Source of the DNA: Phytoseiulus persimilis
Taxonomy: Eukaryota > Arthropoda > Arachnida > Mesostigmata > Phytoseiidae
Direction: 5' to 3'
DNA length: 64,000 bases
Assembly (NCBI GenBank): GCA_037576195.1
Contig: CM075102.1
Location: forward strand, 32,732,745-32,796,744
In this document: positions 1-10,979 of the stretch, in pieces
Numbering within the stretch: the first letter of the stretch is position 1
How the letters are laid out: each line of letters begins with the position of its first letter
Position numbers and translations under genes: made by a program
Notes under the pieces: model-generated
What the model was told of the DNA's origin: nothing
Database searches by the model: none
What the model saw: the letters and a program-made list of their open reading frames with translations, nothing else

Positions 1-1026
1 GGATAATATCCACCAGTAATCACCAGGATGATACAGTCGGCTCGTTGATGTACGTCAGTTATTTTGTCCTTCTATATTGGATTGAACTTTTCGAATGGCG
101 GGGTGGTCACGAGCCTGAATGCCCCAGACTGTAAGCTCGACTTCACTTCGGAGCGAGACAGAAGAAATGGCAATGCTGACCAGGGTCCGATCCACCGGTT
201 GGAGACGAAAGCGCAATGTGGGAACGCAGATCGCTCCGATGACGTCTTTCGTTCATGACCTCTGAGCGTGCAACTTGCACGAAGTCCCAAGGAGTCAGCT
301 GTTCCGGAGGATGACTGATTCAATAGTGCGTAAATGCGTTCGGACTAAATGCTTCCGCGACTACCGATCGTAATTTTTCCCTTCTCCGTCAGAACGCTAG
401 CGGTCATTCATACCTGAACGCCAGTTCACCGCCTACCGCGAAGAAGGTCCCGCTCGGAGAGAAGGGACCCTCGATGCCGCTCAAAGGTTAACTTCGCAGC
501 CGCCTCGGGTGTCGGATTTCCATCTCAGATTACGCAGCGCTATCTCACCGAAGATCAAGTTGGACGAAAGCTTCGAATCATCCATCTCCATGGCCGTGCA
601 GGGTTTGATTTTGGATTTTCAGTCCGATGAGTGAGCATGGAGTGTCCCTGTGGACGTGGTGCCATTCCACGAGTTCCGTCAGAGTTGAACTCTGTTCAGA
701 TCAGAATCACTCCAGGCTGAGACATTCACAACCAGAACTTGCGCGTGAGTCAGTCGTAACTTCTGGCTGGGCGCGTCTGCTGCACCGTGACTCACGAACA
801 TCTAAACGATTTCTCCCGTCATCTATCAATGATGGTGTCAAATACGTAGACAGTTACAATACTCGCTAGGGTCGTAGTCCATCACTAGGTTGTAGATCTC
901 AACGATAGCGATGTTGTTCATTGGCAAAGCCCGACAGCAGGGCAGTGCCACGAGTGTAGAAATCTCGCCGAGGAATCTATCGCCTTCGGACCGATTAGCC
1001 GAACGGCCCACAGTCCAGAATCTAGA
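1..1026. other. Gene-free flank
   Basis: All frames are interrupted at short intervals. The longest open stretches are about 80-93 codons and look random, with no recognisable domain, no hydrophobic segment pattern and no paired splice sites. It may be intergenic DNA or the distal 3' flank of the minus-strand staufen gene. Confidence 0.5.
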
Positions 1027-1224
1027 CTCTAGATCAGTGTTTCTCAACGTGGGGAACGGGGTCCCCGATTCGCTGATGAGTTTGTGTTCTTCATCAGTCG
1101 AATTCAAAGCGCATCTCAATATTGTCCCCAGCGGGCGACACTGAGGTCGGGGTGGAACATGGGGAGCTTTTGGTTGAAAAAGTGGGGACAGGTGGGATTT
1201 AGCTTGAGGAACACTGCTCTAGAT
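1027..1224. mobile_element. Short non-autonomous hAT-type element (MITE) with 8-bp TSD
   Basis: The element proper is 1035-1216 (182 bp). Its left end reads CAGTGTTTCTCAA and its right end, read from the other strand, CAGTGTTCCTCAA: 13-bp terminal inverted repeats with one mismatch. It is flanked by a perfect 8-bp direct repeat CTCTAGAT at 1027-1034 and 1217-1224. The hAT superfamily is known for 8-bp target duplications, often nTCTAGAn, and for ends starting CAGTG or similar, so both diagnostics agree. The interior carries no transposase frame, so it would depend on a transposase supplied elsewhere. The perfect target duplication suggests a fairly recent insertion. It lies outside all genes identified here. 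Confidence 0.87.
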
Positions 1225-2553
1225 GATGAGAGCTCCTGATACAGTAACTGTCCACCTACTGTCACGGACAAACCTATTTGAGTTCGACGATAAGTTTTCA
1301 AAGACATTTCGAAGTGAGCTAGACACGCTGCAGTACGATAAACCACGAAGCCCTTATCGTACGGAGAGCGTTTCTAGCCTGTGGCGCGATCTCCATGGAG
1401 GACTAACGCGAATCTAGCCATCTACCTAGACTACGCACAACCAGAGCACAAGGCGGAGGGGTGCCCGAAACGCGAGACGTCGCATCGAATCTTCGTCTCC
1501 CGTTCCTCGAGCCACACGTACTGTCAGTGTCTAGCAGCTACTATCACGGTTCAGCTCACCCGACCATCACTCGTTTTGCTAGCATCATCAAATCGGATTT
1601 CCGTCACTCTTTGATCCTACTGTATCATCCATCCCTCATCCGCTCGCTAGGAGTTTAGCGAAGTTACGAAGGAAACCGCCAATGGAGATCGCTCCCAACG
1701 CCACAGGGACATCAACTTTGTTCAGAACAGTTTAGCCCTCATCCACAGGACGGTCGCCTGGCTTTTTAGGTTTCAAAAGTTTGTATTCGCCAAACTTCCC
1801 CGTTTTTAGTTGTGTTGACTAGAAAAAGAGCTTTGGCTGGACGAACTGTTCTGAAACGGACGCACGTACACTCTGCATCTTACAGGTTTGCTAGTCATTT
1901 CCGAAATCGTGTCTGTCGTCTATCATAAATATGTATAGATGAGGGGATTACCTAAGCACAACCTCAAGGTTTGTGGTTATCTGAGGATTCGAACACGTCC
2001 ATCGTTCAATAGCTCTGACAGTTCGCTAACAAAACATTGTTGTATAACAGTTGATCAACCGCGCCCCGAAAAGCGTGTCGGCCAGCGGTTACGGTCCTCC
2101 TCTCTGGCGAGAACCAGAAGGATGCGTCAATATCAGGAACTGATAGAATCATCGTTGTAATACTGTAAATATAGTGTTTGTAAATCTAACGGAGAGAGGG
2201 AGGAGTTGCATTCCGCAGTGCACGCAGCTCTTAGGCTCCTGTGTTCTGGGGTTTCTGCTCAATTGGCTCCAGCTGTCCCTCGTCGAGATGACAGTCCTGT
2301 CTGTTCCTACAGTGAATCTCGGTTCCACCGATGCCAGCCTGAAAATAGATCCAGTATCGAGATGCGGCGCGAATTCCCCATTATTCAGAGACTGAGCGGC
2401 TACAGATAGTTCATTGTTCGCGATTGAACTTTCACCACCCGAATAAACTTGGGCACATTTTGTCTCGTCACCTGTGACATTGTGAAGAACTGCCAGCTTC
2501 GCGTGATAGAAGCCCTCTATAGTTACCTGTGACATATGCTCGCAGGAAAGGAT
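1225..2553. other. Downstream flank / 3' UTR of staufen
   Basis: This stretch follows the staufen stop codon on the minus strand. A 128-codon minus-strand open frame at 2149-2535 has no recognisable domain and lies beyond the stop, so it is treated as chance. I found no canonical AATAAA in the minus orientation close to the stop, so the transcript end cannot be placed. Confidence 0.4.
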
Positions 2554-5405
2554 TCAGGCAGCCGAGTTCGCCGCAGTCACTCGGTTGCTGGTACTGGAGT
2601 TGTTATTGTTGCTGCTCTGAATCGAGTCAATTCCGAGCTGAGCCAACGTGATGAGAATCGAATGAGCCGCATTATCCTGGGCTTCTTCGACCGTGCGTCC
2701 AGATCCGTGACATTGCTGGGGAAATGTGTTCGAAATGAGCCTGTATGAAGACGTTCGAGCCTCCCACGGCGATCCCATACGAGTTCTCGACTCTAGCTCT
2801 CGGGAAATGTCCTGAATCGTTTCTCGATCTCACCTGAGGTGGGTTTGATGTGAGCGCCACAAGGGACAGAAACTCGTTTCCTTTCGGAAAATCCATGAAG
2901 GACACCTGGATCCCCAGTACTTTGGCAAGATAATTCAGCTGGTCCCTTGGTTTGATGAGAGAACCGCTGTCTGAAGCCATGGCCGAGGTCTGTCGCTCAG
3001 AGGACCCCATCTTCATCGCGGTGATGGAAACCCCATTGTCCAACAGTTCCTTCGCTATGGCTCCCTGCTTGTCTGCCATTGTCTTTTGCCCGGACTTTGG
3101 ATTGCTGGATTTGCCCTCCTGACGATTCAGATTGGTGGAATCGACGTTTTCTAGAAAGCAACGACCATGCATCATCGTGAGTGAGCCAGTTTTGTTCCGC
3201 AGATTCGTCGCACGCAAACCTGTAGCTTCGGTCTCGACGAAAAGCGAGGCCGGCTTCAACCCACCTCTCTCGTCCCGGTTGAGCCCCGCCTGTTGCGCCT
3301 GAGGCTTAGAGTAGCCGAGTTGCTGGAGCATGGCTTCGGCAGCCTTCCGTTTCGCAGTCTTCTTGTTCGGACCGATTCCCTGAGTAAGAATAGCTCCCCC
3401 ATCCAGACTGCATTGTATGACGAATTCCCGAGAGCGCGGTTCGCCTTTCTCCGAGACGACCGTGTACGCGGGCTCCTTCTCCTTTTTCGCCTGTGACAAT
3501 AGCCAAGCAATTGAAATTCCAGATTTGTTCCGTCATATTCAACAAACGTTGCAGCTCCGCCTCGAGCTCTTCTGCAGACACGTACCTGTTGAATTTGAAT
3601 GAGTCTCGAGATGGGATTGATACCCTGCCCGTAGAAAGTACCGTCTGGCTTCTGCTCTTTGATGAGATTTTTACTCTTCTTTTTCAGAGTGGCAGTCTTC
3701 TTCTTCTCGGGGGTGGGTTCCTTGATGACTGTGCTTGCAGCGACAGAGTTGTTGCTGGCATTTATGTTAGCAGTTGTTCCTGTCGTCTTCTTGAGTTCGA
3801 CGACCATTTTCTCCGCAGCTTCCTTCTTGCTGACCTTCTTTCCGTTACCGGCGCCCTCAGTGGAAACATCGCCCACAGTGCAGCGTGTGGTATATTTCCG
3901 CATGTGGGGCGGACCCGACTCGTTGACCACCTCGAACTCCACCTGCAGATTTCTCTTGAGCGCGATCTCGTAGACGACGCTGATGGCACTTTTCCCATCG
4001 TCATCCTCATCTTCGCTCAGCGCCACGCACTTCCTCGTCGTCTCCGGGAGAGGCAAGCTCCGCAGGAACGCCAACGCAACCTCCGCAGCTGAGTGGCGAG
4101 CCGCCTGCTCAGTGTTACCTTCGGAAACAATTCGAGGAGAGGAAACTTTCTCAGCCCGCGATCTCCAAGCTCAGTGACGCAGGGAATCGGTAGAGGAACG
4201 CTAGACTCACCTTCCCCAATGAACTTCCTCTCGCCTACGTCGAGAATGGCGCGGTAGGAGGGTGGTAAACGGGGCGGGTAATGCGGGTGATAGCGAGCGT
4301 AAGCAAGACTCCCTCGGTAGTTCAACGGCGGGAGGTACGCTGACGGAATACGGGGGATTTCCACCACACGATACACTGCTGGCTCTCCGCGTTTCATCGC
4401 CAGAGCGTTGAGCTCAACGGTGGGAGTGAGAGGCCCGCTCGAGCCCTGTGGACAATCAATTCGAAATCGTGACTAGAGAAAGCGACAACGACATTCTTTT
4501 TTTTTCAGAGGGATTTCGAGAAGCGCACACGGAGAGAGCAGAAGGTTACAATCCGATGCTCAGTGCCCGATCCAGTGATCGGCAATGGATGGCCATGGGA
4601 ATCGTCGACTGAATGAACGCCTTTGATACGTGGAGTAGCTTCTCCGATGTCTTTAGTGGGTGGGCCGCGAAAGAACCCCGTCGAAACAGAACAGATACTG
4701 AAAGTGATTCCCCATCACCGTGCGCTGAGCCTCGGAAGCCTGGGGAGGTTTCGTGACTTCCTGATCGGAAGTTCGTGTCATCGATTGAAGTTGGACTCCC
4801 AATTCAAAGCAACACGGATTGGAGGCGACTAGGACCTCCTCCACAAAACTCGCCGTCGTTGAATATTCCTCAGCAGCAACAGATACGCGTCCGGGAACTT
4901 CGTGACTCGAATTTTGTCGCTCCCCATGCCTCCGTGAAAAATTTCGCGCAGAATCCAGGGTGGTGTAACGCACCTTTCCGTTCGCTTTCGGCGTTGGATG
5001 TTTGAGCGAGGTCTTCTGTAAAGCCATTTCGGCGGCGGCATGCCGAGCCCGTTTGATGCTGCTTCCACTCGCGGTGTATTCTTCAGACAAGCCCAGCTTG
5101 AGGATGACGGTGAATGTCTTCTTGTGAGGCGGTCCCTGCTCCTCAACAAGGCGGTACTGATGCTGCACATTGTTGAAGCGAGCAAGCTCGTTCACGAGGC
5201 ACATTGGTGTCTTGTCCTTCGAGGGAGATGGGCTCGAGGACGGCGCCGGGCTGGAGGATCCGCTTTGGCGGTCGCCTCCCTCTGTGGTGGGCGCAGAACT
5301 CTCTCGGCCCTCCGCGGGACTCGCTGACCCACTGTGCCTGGTGGTGGTGTCCACCGTTCCCCCCGAAGCTTCCTGCTGCACTGCACTTGGCGCCACTGTC
5401 GACAT
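2554..5405 (-). CDS. stau: Staufen, double-stranded RNA-binding mRNA-localisation protein
   Basis: Five coding exons: 5405-4974, 4445-4211, 4118-3586, 3490-2834 and 2715-2554. All introns are GT..AG with matching phases (0, 1, 0, 0); the spliced product is 672 residues. Staufen binds structured RNA in the cytoplasm to transport, anchor or destabilise mRNA. Five dsRBDs are visible: dsRBD1 about 66-136; dsRBD2 152-247, split by a proline/tyrosine-rich loop at about 172-208; dsRBD3 264-333; dsRBD4 389-459, entered through the family hallmark NPISRLIQIQQ; dsRBD5 580-653. RNA-contacting KKxxK-type lysines appear in dsRBD3 (KKVSKKEAA) and dsRBD4 (KKTAKRKAA) and are absent from dsRBD2 and dsRBD5, the pattern known for the family. 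The start ATG at 5405 lies two bases after an acceptor (ATTCGCAG, exon from 5407), so at least one 5' UTR exon lies upstream. The first 60 residues are low-complexity Ser/Pro. Confidence 0.97.
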
Positions 5406-5407
5406 CT

Positions 5408-7081
5408 CTGCGAATGGAGAAAAAAGATTATCAGGAACTGCGCTGGAACACAAGTGTACTCTCGGAGAAAAGCCGGGGCATTTCTTCGAGCTCTACTGTC
5501 GAGCTAGTCTCTCTCTTCCCTGATAACGCTTCCGTCTGTATCTATCGCGAGGGGCTCTCCCTCGTGCATGAGCATGTCCTGTATGTCGTGATGATACATC
5601 GTCCTTTTTATCACGCGTCTCTCAACCAGACCGGCCCTCGTTGCTTTGATTGCGTGCAATTCATTCGGCCGTGCCATTACGGGAGACGGATATTTACGAC
5701 TCGGTCGGACTAAAAGGCTGTCCTACTGACGCCGCCAGCGCTCATCCGATTCTGAGACCCGGGCAACCCTGCCGACACAGCTGGCATCCCGGATTGATGT
5801 GGGCCTCGGAATGAAGCAGACAAACGCTCCGGAACGCTCATTCCCATTTCTTCGCGCCCATCGAGACGCTGAAGGAGAGCTTCTCTACCAAAACTGCCCC
5901 CAGCTCTCGCGTGCTCTTTGTCCCCATTATGTGAGTCGCATACAGGCTTTGTTGCGCGTCGCCCGCTAATAAGATTTACGGCTGCTCGAAAACGACGGTA
6001 GATTTCTGCAGAAAAACGGGACGCAGAGAATGTGTACCCGCCGGAGGCGTTGCCCGTTCGAGCGCCTGTTCTCTGCCATCTAATCTGGGCAAGTGTTGTT
6101 CCGTCACCCCAGGTGCACTGAATGTGCTCTCTGAAAGCCAGCTACGCTCCTCGGCAGGAAACGTTGTAACAGACCTCTTCAGGCTCATAATCAGTTTTAG
6201 GCCCGTCCCGCTATGTTGATGCTCGAGCTGTCGGAGTTCCAGCCTTGGACACTCATGTGCGTTCTTTCTCCGGGGAGCTACGTGGAATATGTTCTCGGTT
6301 CGAGGAAGGATGAGATAACGATCCAGAAATCAGCGGATACTCACTCCATGCCAGTATCAATACAGATCTTGCTGAGCACAGGAAGAGAATTTGTACTCTC
6401 ACGGCTTTGACCGCGAGAATGATGGTCAAACGGAAAACGACGATCATTGTTGCGACACAAATTTTGATAGTTTGCACAGCGCACCAGCAGACGATGTAGA
6501 ACTCACGCCATACGCGAGGATTCACTTGGAAAGGTCGCATGAATCCTCACGAAAACGTAAAACAGCATCGAGGAAACGCCGTATCACTTATGCTACGTTC
6601 ACAAAGCCGGCTGCCATCTTGCCGAACAACAGTTCTGAGAGGCTTCACGGAACGCGAAAATCCTGAGGTCTATTCAAAGGGCGTGCCGTTAAATTCGTGA
6701 GAGCTGAGCAGCAATCACTTCACCGCGCTTTCAACCTTGTTGCACGTTTCGTCGTGGAGGTTCTTTGGAAAAATTCTTGAGTTCATCTGATGTGCCAGCC
6801 CAATAATTGAGGTTTCTCGCTTTCCGGATATCTTTCGGGACTTTTTTCATCAACAAGCTCCGCTAAACGAGTCAATGCCAATAGATGAAACTATTTCAGA
6901 CCGGGCATACGACTGATTTTCGGTCACGATCGGTTGGAACGCAACAGAGTGGCTCTGTTATCGGAGCAGGTGTGAGCCCGGGTTTCAGGGAAGACAGCTG
7001 TGCCTTTCCAAAACGTTTTTTCAACACGGCTCCAATTCAACTTTCTGCTGAAATTCGAGGCTTAGCGCCTGACGGCATGAG
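5408..7081. other. Upstream region of staufen, unassigned
   Basis: It probably contains the first intron, 5' UTR exon(s) and promoter of staufen, because an acceptor at 5408 opens the first coding exon. I could not identify the donor partner. A hydrophobic minus-strand frame lies inside (see the separate entry). No other open frame resembles a known family. Confidence 0.4.
6253..6540 (-). other. Hydrophobic open frame, possible membrane-protein exon
   Basis: A 95-codon frame begins with ATG at 6540 and has a strongly hydrophobic stretch at about residues 12-46 after a basic N-terminus (MRPFQVNPRVWREF). A GTGAGA donor-like site follows the hydrophobic part near 6403. About 80 bp upstream an ATG in good context (CAAGATGGCAGCC) opens only a very short frame. 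I could not connect these pieces with phase-consistent splice sites and recognise no family. It may be a real exon of a small membrane protein or chance. Confidence 0.15.
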
Positions 7082-7557
7082 TCAGCAAACAGGATGTCGA
7101 GACAGACAGAACTCGAAGGCGTTCTTCGAGTTACTCGTGAACTCCAAATCTCCCCCACGAGAGAATCGTAGTGGGCCTGCGCTATCCGATGTCAAGGACA
7201 CCGATTTGACAAGGCGTTTAATCAACAAACGCTGCTGCTCTATGGGTTGGAAGAAAGTTCCGACAGCAGTCACATCCTGAGTTGCCGCCGGTATCTCGTG
7301 ACACAATGAGTGAATGTAGCTCATCGTGCCAGCCCTACGCAGAGCCAACAGTGGTTCCGCCCCGTCTATCAATAGGAGACGGTTTGCTACAGCTCACCGA
7401 ACGAAGAATATCGATATAAGACTCCCTGAGAAGGCTGAAAAGCACCTGTTATCTGAAACGTCACAGTCACTGATTGATTCGTCTCCTCCTCGACTACTGC
7501 GGTGTTCCCAAGAAGCATAATCTTTGCTCCCCGAGTAATGGCTCGTATAATAGCAGG
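7082..7557 (-). CDS. Partial spliced gene with RecA-like strand, possibly Elongator Elp5/Elp6-type
   Basis: Two consecutive coding blocks are visible. Block one (7557-7446) reads PAIIRAITRGAKIMLLGNTA and onward, and ends at donor AG|GTGCTT in phase 1. A 59-bp intron (7445-7387) closes with CTGTAG. Block two (7386-7082) continues in phase with ANRLLLIDGAEPLLALRRAG and ends at a TGA at 7082-7084. 'RLLLIDG' looks like the Walker-B strand of a RecA fold, followed by a helix and an exposed 'VGTFFQP' strand. That order, small size and weak conservation fit Elongator subunits Elp5 and Elp6, which act in wobble-uridine modification of tRNA; this assignment is inference. The N-terminal part is unresolved. 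A neighbouring frame just upstream (EALEILSGSES) also looks coding but is offset by one frame, so either an intron is missed, the sequence has an indel, or the gene is decayed. Confidence 0.42.
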
Positions 7558-7830
7558 CTATCATCGAGGTTATGATTTTGAAAACTCTCCGAACCGGACA
7601 ATATTTCAAGAGCTTCAGTTCAATCACGCTGCATCGTCTCGGCAGATTAATGTTCTCGCTTCTTCCCATTCTCTATGGATGCAATAAAATCAATTCGTTC
7701 TCATCAGTTCCGTGGAGAGTCACGATGACTGCGGGCGAACAACGAAGCATTGACAGAAAGACTCGTCCGATACGAACGTTCATAAATCTACGCCATTGGC
7801 TAATCTGCTCTCACTGACCCGAAACTCATA
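7558..7830. promoter_or_regulatory. Divergent intergenic region between the Elp-like fragment and the DHHC gene
   Basis: About 270 bp separate the 5'-most recognised minus-strand block from the first ATG of the plus-strand DHHC gene. If both genes are active they must share this short head-to-head promoter region, minus whatever N-terminal exon the minus-strand gene uses. I see no canonical TATA box. Confidence 0.35.
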
Positions 7831-9018
7831 ATGTATTCTAATTTCATGGCAAAGATCTTGCTTGGCGGTTGCGATTTCACGTCTTGGATCATTCAAGGAT
7901 TCGGTTTAGTCAAGGGTTTTCCCCCAACTGTTGCAAAGGTATACCATGCGGCAGGTCAAGTAATTTTCGTTGGTTACTTCCTTGTGTGTGCCCTGAGAGA
8001 CGTGTCGTGTTTGGAAAGGATCGTGCTGTTCTCCATGTACGAGGTTTGTGCAGCAGTTCTGCTGTATGAAATACACCGGAAAGGCGCTTAGAGTACTGTA
8101 TGACTGATTCGATATATCTTCTCGAAAAGCTCACAGCAGTACCGACGGTTATCCTCGGACTCTCGATAACGAGGCACAGCCGGCCACGGATTGACATACC
8201 TCTTACTGCTGTTGTAATGAGGAAGTGTGGTGTATGCAATGTCATTCAAACTCCCCGAACGTACCACTGTCGCCTCTGCGGCTTCTGCATTCCCGCCCTG
8301 GACCACCATTGTCCCTGGATGAATGTCTGCATAGGAAAGCACAACCGACGTGCATTCATACATGTAAGACTCAGTTTCGGGTGTCCATCTCTTCCCCGGG
8401 GGATCCCACCCGATGATCGTGAGCAAGTGCGGCATATGGGATTTTCAGATGCTAGGGTATCTCCTGCTGGCAGCATCGAGACTATCATTACATGAACTTG
8501 ATTTCGACTTTTCAGTTCCTGTTTCTGTGCGGACTCCATGGAGTCGTTGTCGCCGGATGCATCTATAGGCACATTTACAAGTTGGATATTTTCCATCAAT
8601 GGGACCTAGCTGTCTTCTTTTTGTTCACTATCTCGCTGCTCCACGGAGTTGCGATTTTCCTGATGGGCGTTTGGCAGCTATTTCTCGTCTCTCGGAATCA
8701 AACTACAATCGAATACCTCAAGGTGAGTCCCACCGCAGGTCGGAATCATGCCCCCTACACACGGATAAAAGACTAATCTCTCTTGTAATGCAAAATTCCA
8801 CGAGCTTCCTCAGTGGACGGCAATCACGACCGAGTGCTGGATTCGTGCATGCAGTTTTGAATGATATGTTGAATTTAACCCTTGATCTTCAGGGGGTCAC
8901 CATTTACAAACGTCATCTCGTTCACAATTTCCGAGAAACCTTCGGGAGTAGCTGGCTCCCCGCTCTGATTCCGCTTTTCGAGGACATACGGGAAAGCTCT
9001 CCGAATCATTTCGAATGA
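7831..9018 (+). CDS. DHHC palmitoyltransferase, ZDHHC24-like
   Basis: Four exons: 7831-8043, 8130-8363, 8516-8722 and 8893-9018. All three introns (86, 152, 170 bp) are GT..AG and phase 0; the product is 259 residues, near the roughly 280 of ZDHHC24. The enzyme transfers a long-chain acyl group from acyl-CoA to cysteines of proteins at membranes. The zinc-binding cysteine-rich domain spans 104-149: C104, C107, H117-C118, C121, C124, then D129-H130-H131-C132 with catalytic C132, and C138. Four membrane segments are expected: about 38-55, 63-84 (its coding joins exons 1 and 2), 150-168 and 179-207. The TTxE motif (TTIE) is at 212-215. The C-terminal 'HNFRETFGSSWLPALIPLF' aligns by eye with the ZDHHC24 tail, better than with ZDHHC4, the other candidate. 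ATG 7831 is the first in frame after TAA 7801; ATG 7846 is an alternative. The exon-1/2 acceptor (CTCGAAAAG, 8129) is atypical but is the only nearby phase-consistent choice. Confidence 0.92.
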
Positions 9019-10979
9019 ACTCGCCAGGTTCCGCAAGTTCTGGTTGCGAATGAGAACTTCTTTCCAGCAGCGAATCGCCGCGGATTAGCAGATCCGAATT
9101 CCATTATCATTGAAAGTTCCGCGCAATTACCAAGACGCATACGCGATTCCGGAGGTGTGTCAATCCCATACTCGGACGGACGCTAGTCGATTGCCTTGGA
9201 GCATCCGGGTCGTCGACATTTCTCCCCCCCCCCCCATTAGGTGAAGTTGAAATGAAAAGATGGACTTTTTGGAAATAATAGAGAGAGTCGGTGGGTGCAT
9301 GTCTGTGTGTTTTCATTCAATTACACGGAGCGGAGCCGAAGGAACGAGAGGGCCTGTTGCACGACCGTCTCCTTGCGTCACCGAGCCCGTCTTGGAGCCA
9401 GTTAGCAAAGCTGTTCCGCGTTGTTCGCGTGCAAATTGAGTCAAGAACAATCTGTGAGGAATTAGCCACCAACGGAACTCCCCTGGGGTCGTGTGAGCCA
9501 TTTTCAGAATAAAATAAGCATATCGCAGACGCCTCGTTAGGAGTCATTTCTAGTGAGGAGGATATATTTGTTCCTAATAATGGTGCATGGGATAGGCTCC
9601 CGATGGGACATGATCGTGTACGGGTCGATCTTATCTCGGAGCACGTTCAGAGTCTGAGGAATAGCGCGAACCGTTTGCTTCCCGACGCTTTGCTAGCGAC
9701 ACCACCAGAAATGGAACGAATGCATGAAAGAATGGCAGGCTGTCATGTATGGCAACACCGCGGTTCTGGGCTGATCTGGTCCCGTGGCACAAGTACTCAC
9801 TACGGTTGGCTGCGCGAACCCACGCATTTTAGCTCAGAGAAAAGCCACAGCTCGTTGCAACTTTGCCTCAACAATTCGGAACGCTATCGGGGTTTCGGCC
9901 TGACTCAGAGGAGTTCTCGAAGTGGATCTCCCGGACCGGAGATCGGGGTATCCGGACTGCGCTCATCTGAGAGTACAGCTGATCAGGGATCTGACGGACG
10001 AAGCGCTCGATTGATGAGCGAAGTATAATTCTGTGCAGAAGGAAAACGAAGATTCCCGGAAATCGATCCAAAGCTGTTGCGCAGCGTGGGGAGAAACCCT
10101 CATAGTCCTCTGTGTGGGGGGTCTCCGGAGTATGGGGACACTCTCCGGAGCTGATTTCCGGATCAGCTGTCGCTTACTAGTGCACTCTGAAGCTCACCTG
10201 TCATTTTGGGGCAAAGTGCAGTGTCCCTGATCTTCAGTGAAGAAGTCGGTGTACTCAGCAAAGCATCGGAGGAATCGTGGACTCGCTCCAACTCACACTC
10301 CTGATTCTCGCGGCACTCTATAAGCTCATAGACACCGCCATATTATCCCCGATCGACTGTGGTACGGACTGCTGCCAATGTGGTACTTAAGCGTCTCAGA
10401 CAGGATCAGACGTGGTGGGAGAGACCGTACCGTTTTTTTTCGGTGTGAAAACGAGAGAAGTACCAGGAAAACGTTTGTCTTTTCCATGCGCACTCGAAGA
10501 ACAGGTTTCAGTACGCGAAAGGTGCCCGGAGCGCCATGATTCCGCTGCTGCTGGGAGCCGTGTGGGTTCCAGATTAGGGGGAAGGACGGCGGTCGCTCCC
10601 GTGAAACTCGTGGGATTATTTGAACGAACTTCGAGAATGCGGTCGGGTAAGAAGAGAAAGCGATGAGCTCAACAGAACTATCCTACGACCGACCCCGATG
10701 GAGACCCCATGAAGCGCAGCAGCGTCGGTGAGAGCCGATAGAAGGGCGATGCGCGAGATCCTTTTCAATGTCTCTTCCTTCACCCTTCGGTCTTCCCCGA
10801 TCGTTTCGGCTCCTGAAAGTGCCGTCCTCCTTCCATGGGCTAGGGAGGGTTTCTATTAGTCGGGATCGGGGGGAAATTTCATTTAATTAAACTTTGGTAG
10901 TGAACTGTGTCCGATCGGCGGCGGCGGCATTTTCAAATTTCTGCTCAGAATAGGTTTTCGATCTGAGAGGTTAGAGCTA
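9019..10979. other. Intergenic region downstream of the DHHC gene
   Basis: It holds the DHHC 3' UTR (candidate poly(A) signal at 9508-9513), a 12-C run at 9224-9235 and otherwise unassigned sequence. A 141-codon plus-strand frame at 9603-10028 shows no domain, no hydrophobic pattern and no convincing splice context, so I do not call it a gene. Confidence 0.4.
9508..9513 (+). terminator. Candidate polyadenylation signal of the DHHC gene
   Basis: AATAAA lies about 490 bp after the DHHC stop codon and is the first canonical hexamer I found downstream in the right orientation. The implied 3' UTR length is ordinary, but use of the site is inferred only from the hexamer. Confidence 0.3.

Noticed and set aside
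2149-2535. 128-codon minus-strand frame directly after the staufen stop
   Set aside because: It is beyond the stop, in another reading register, with no domain and no splice pair linking it to staufen.
8100-8129. ATG at 8100 opening the DHHC-domain frame
   Set aside because: Using it would start the protein inside the intron without the first membrane segment; the spliced model from 7831 gives the expected four-segment topology.
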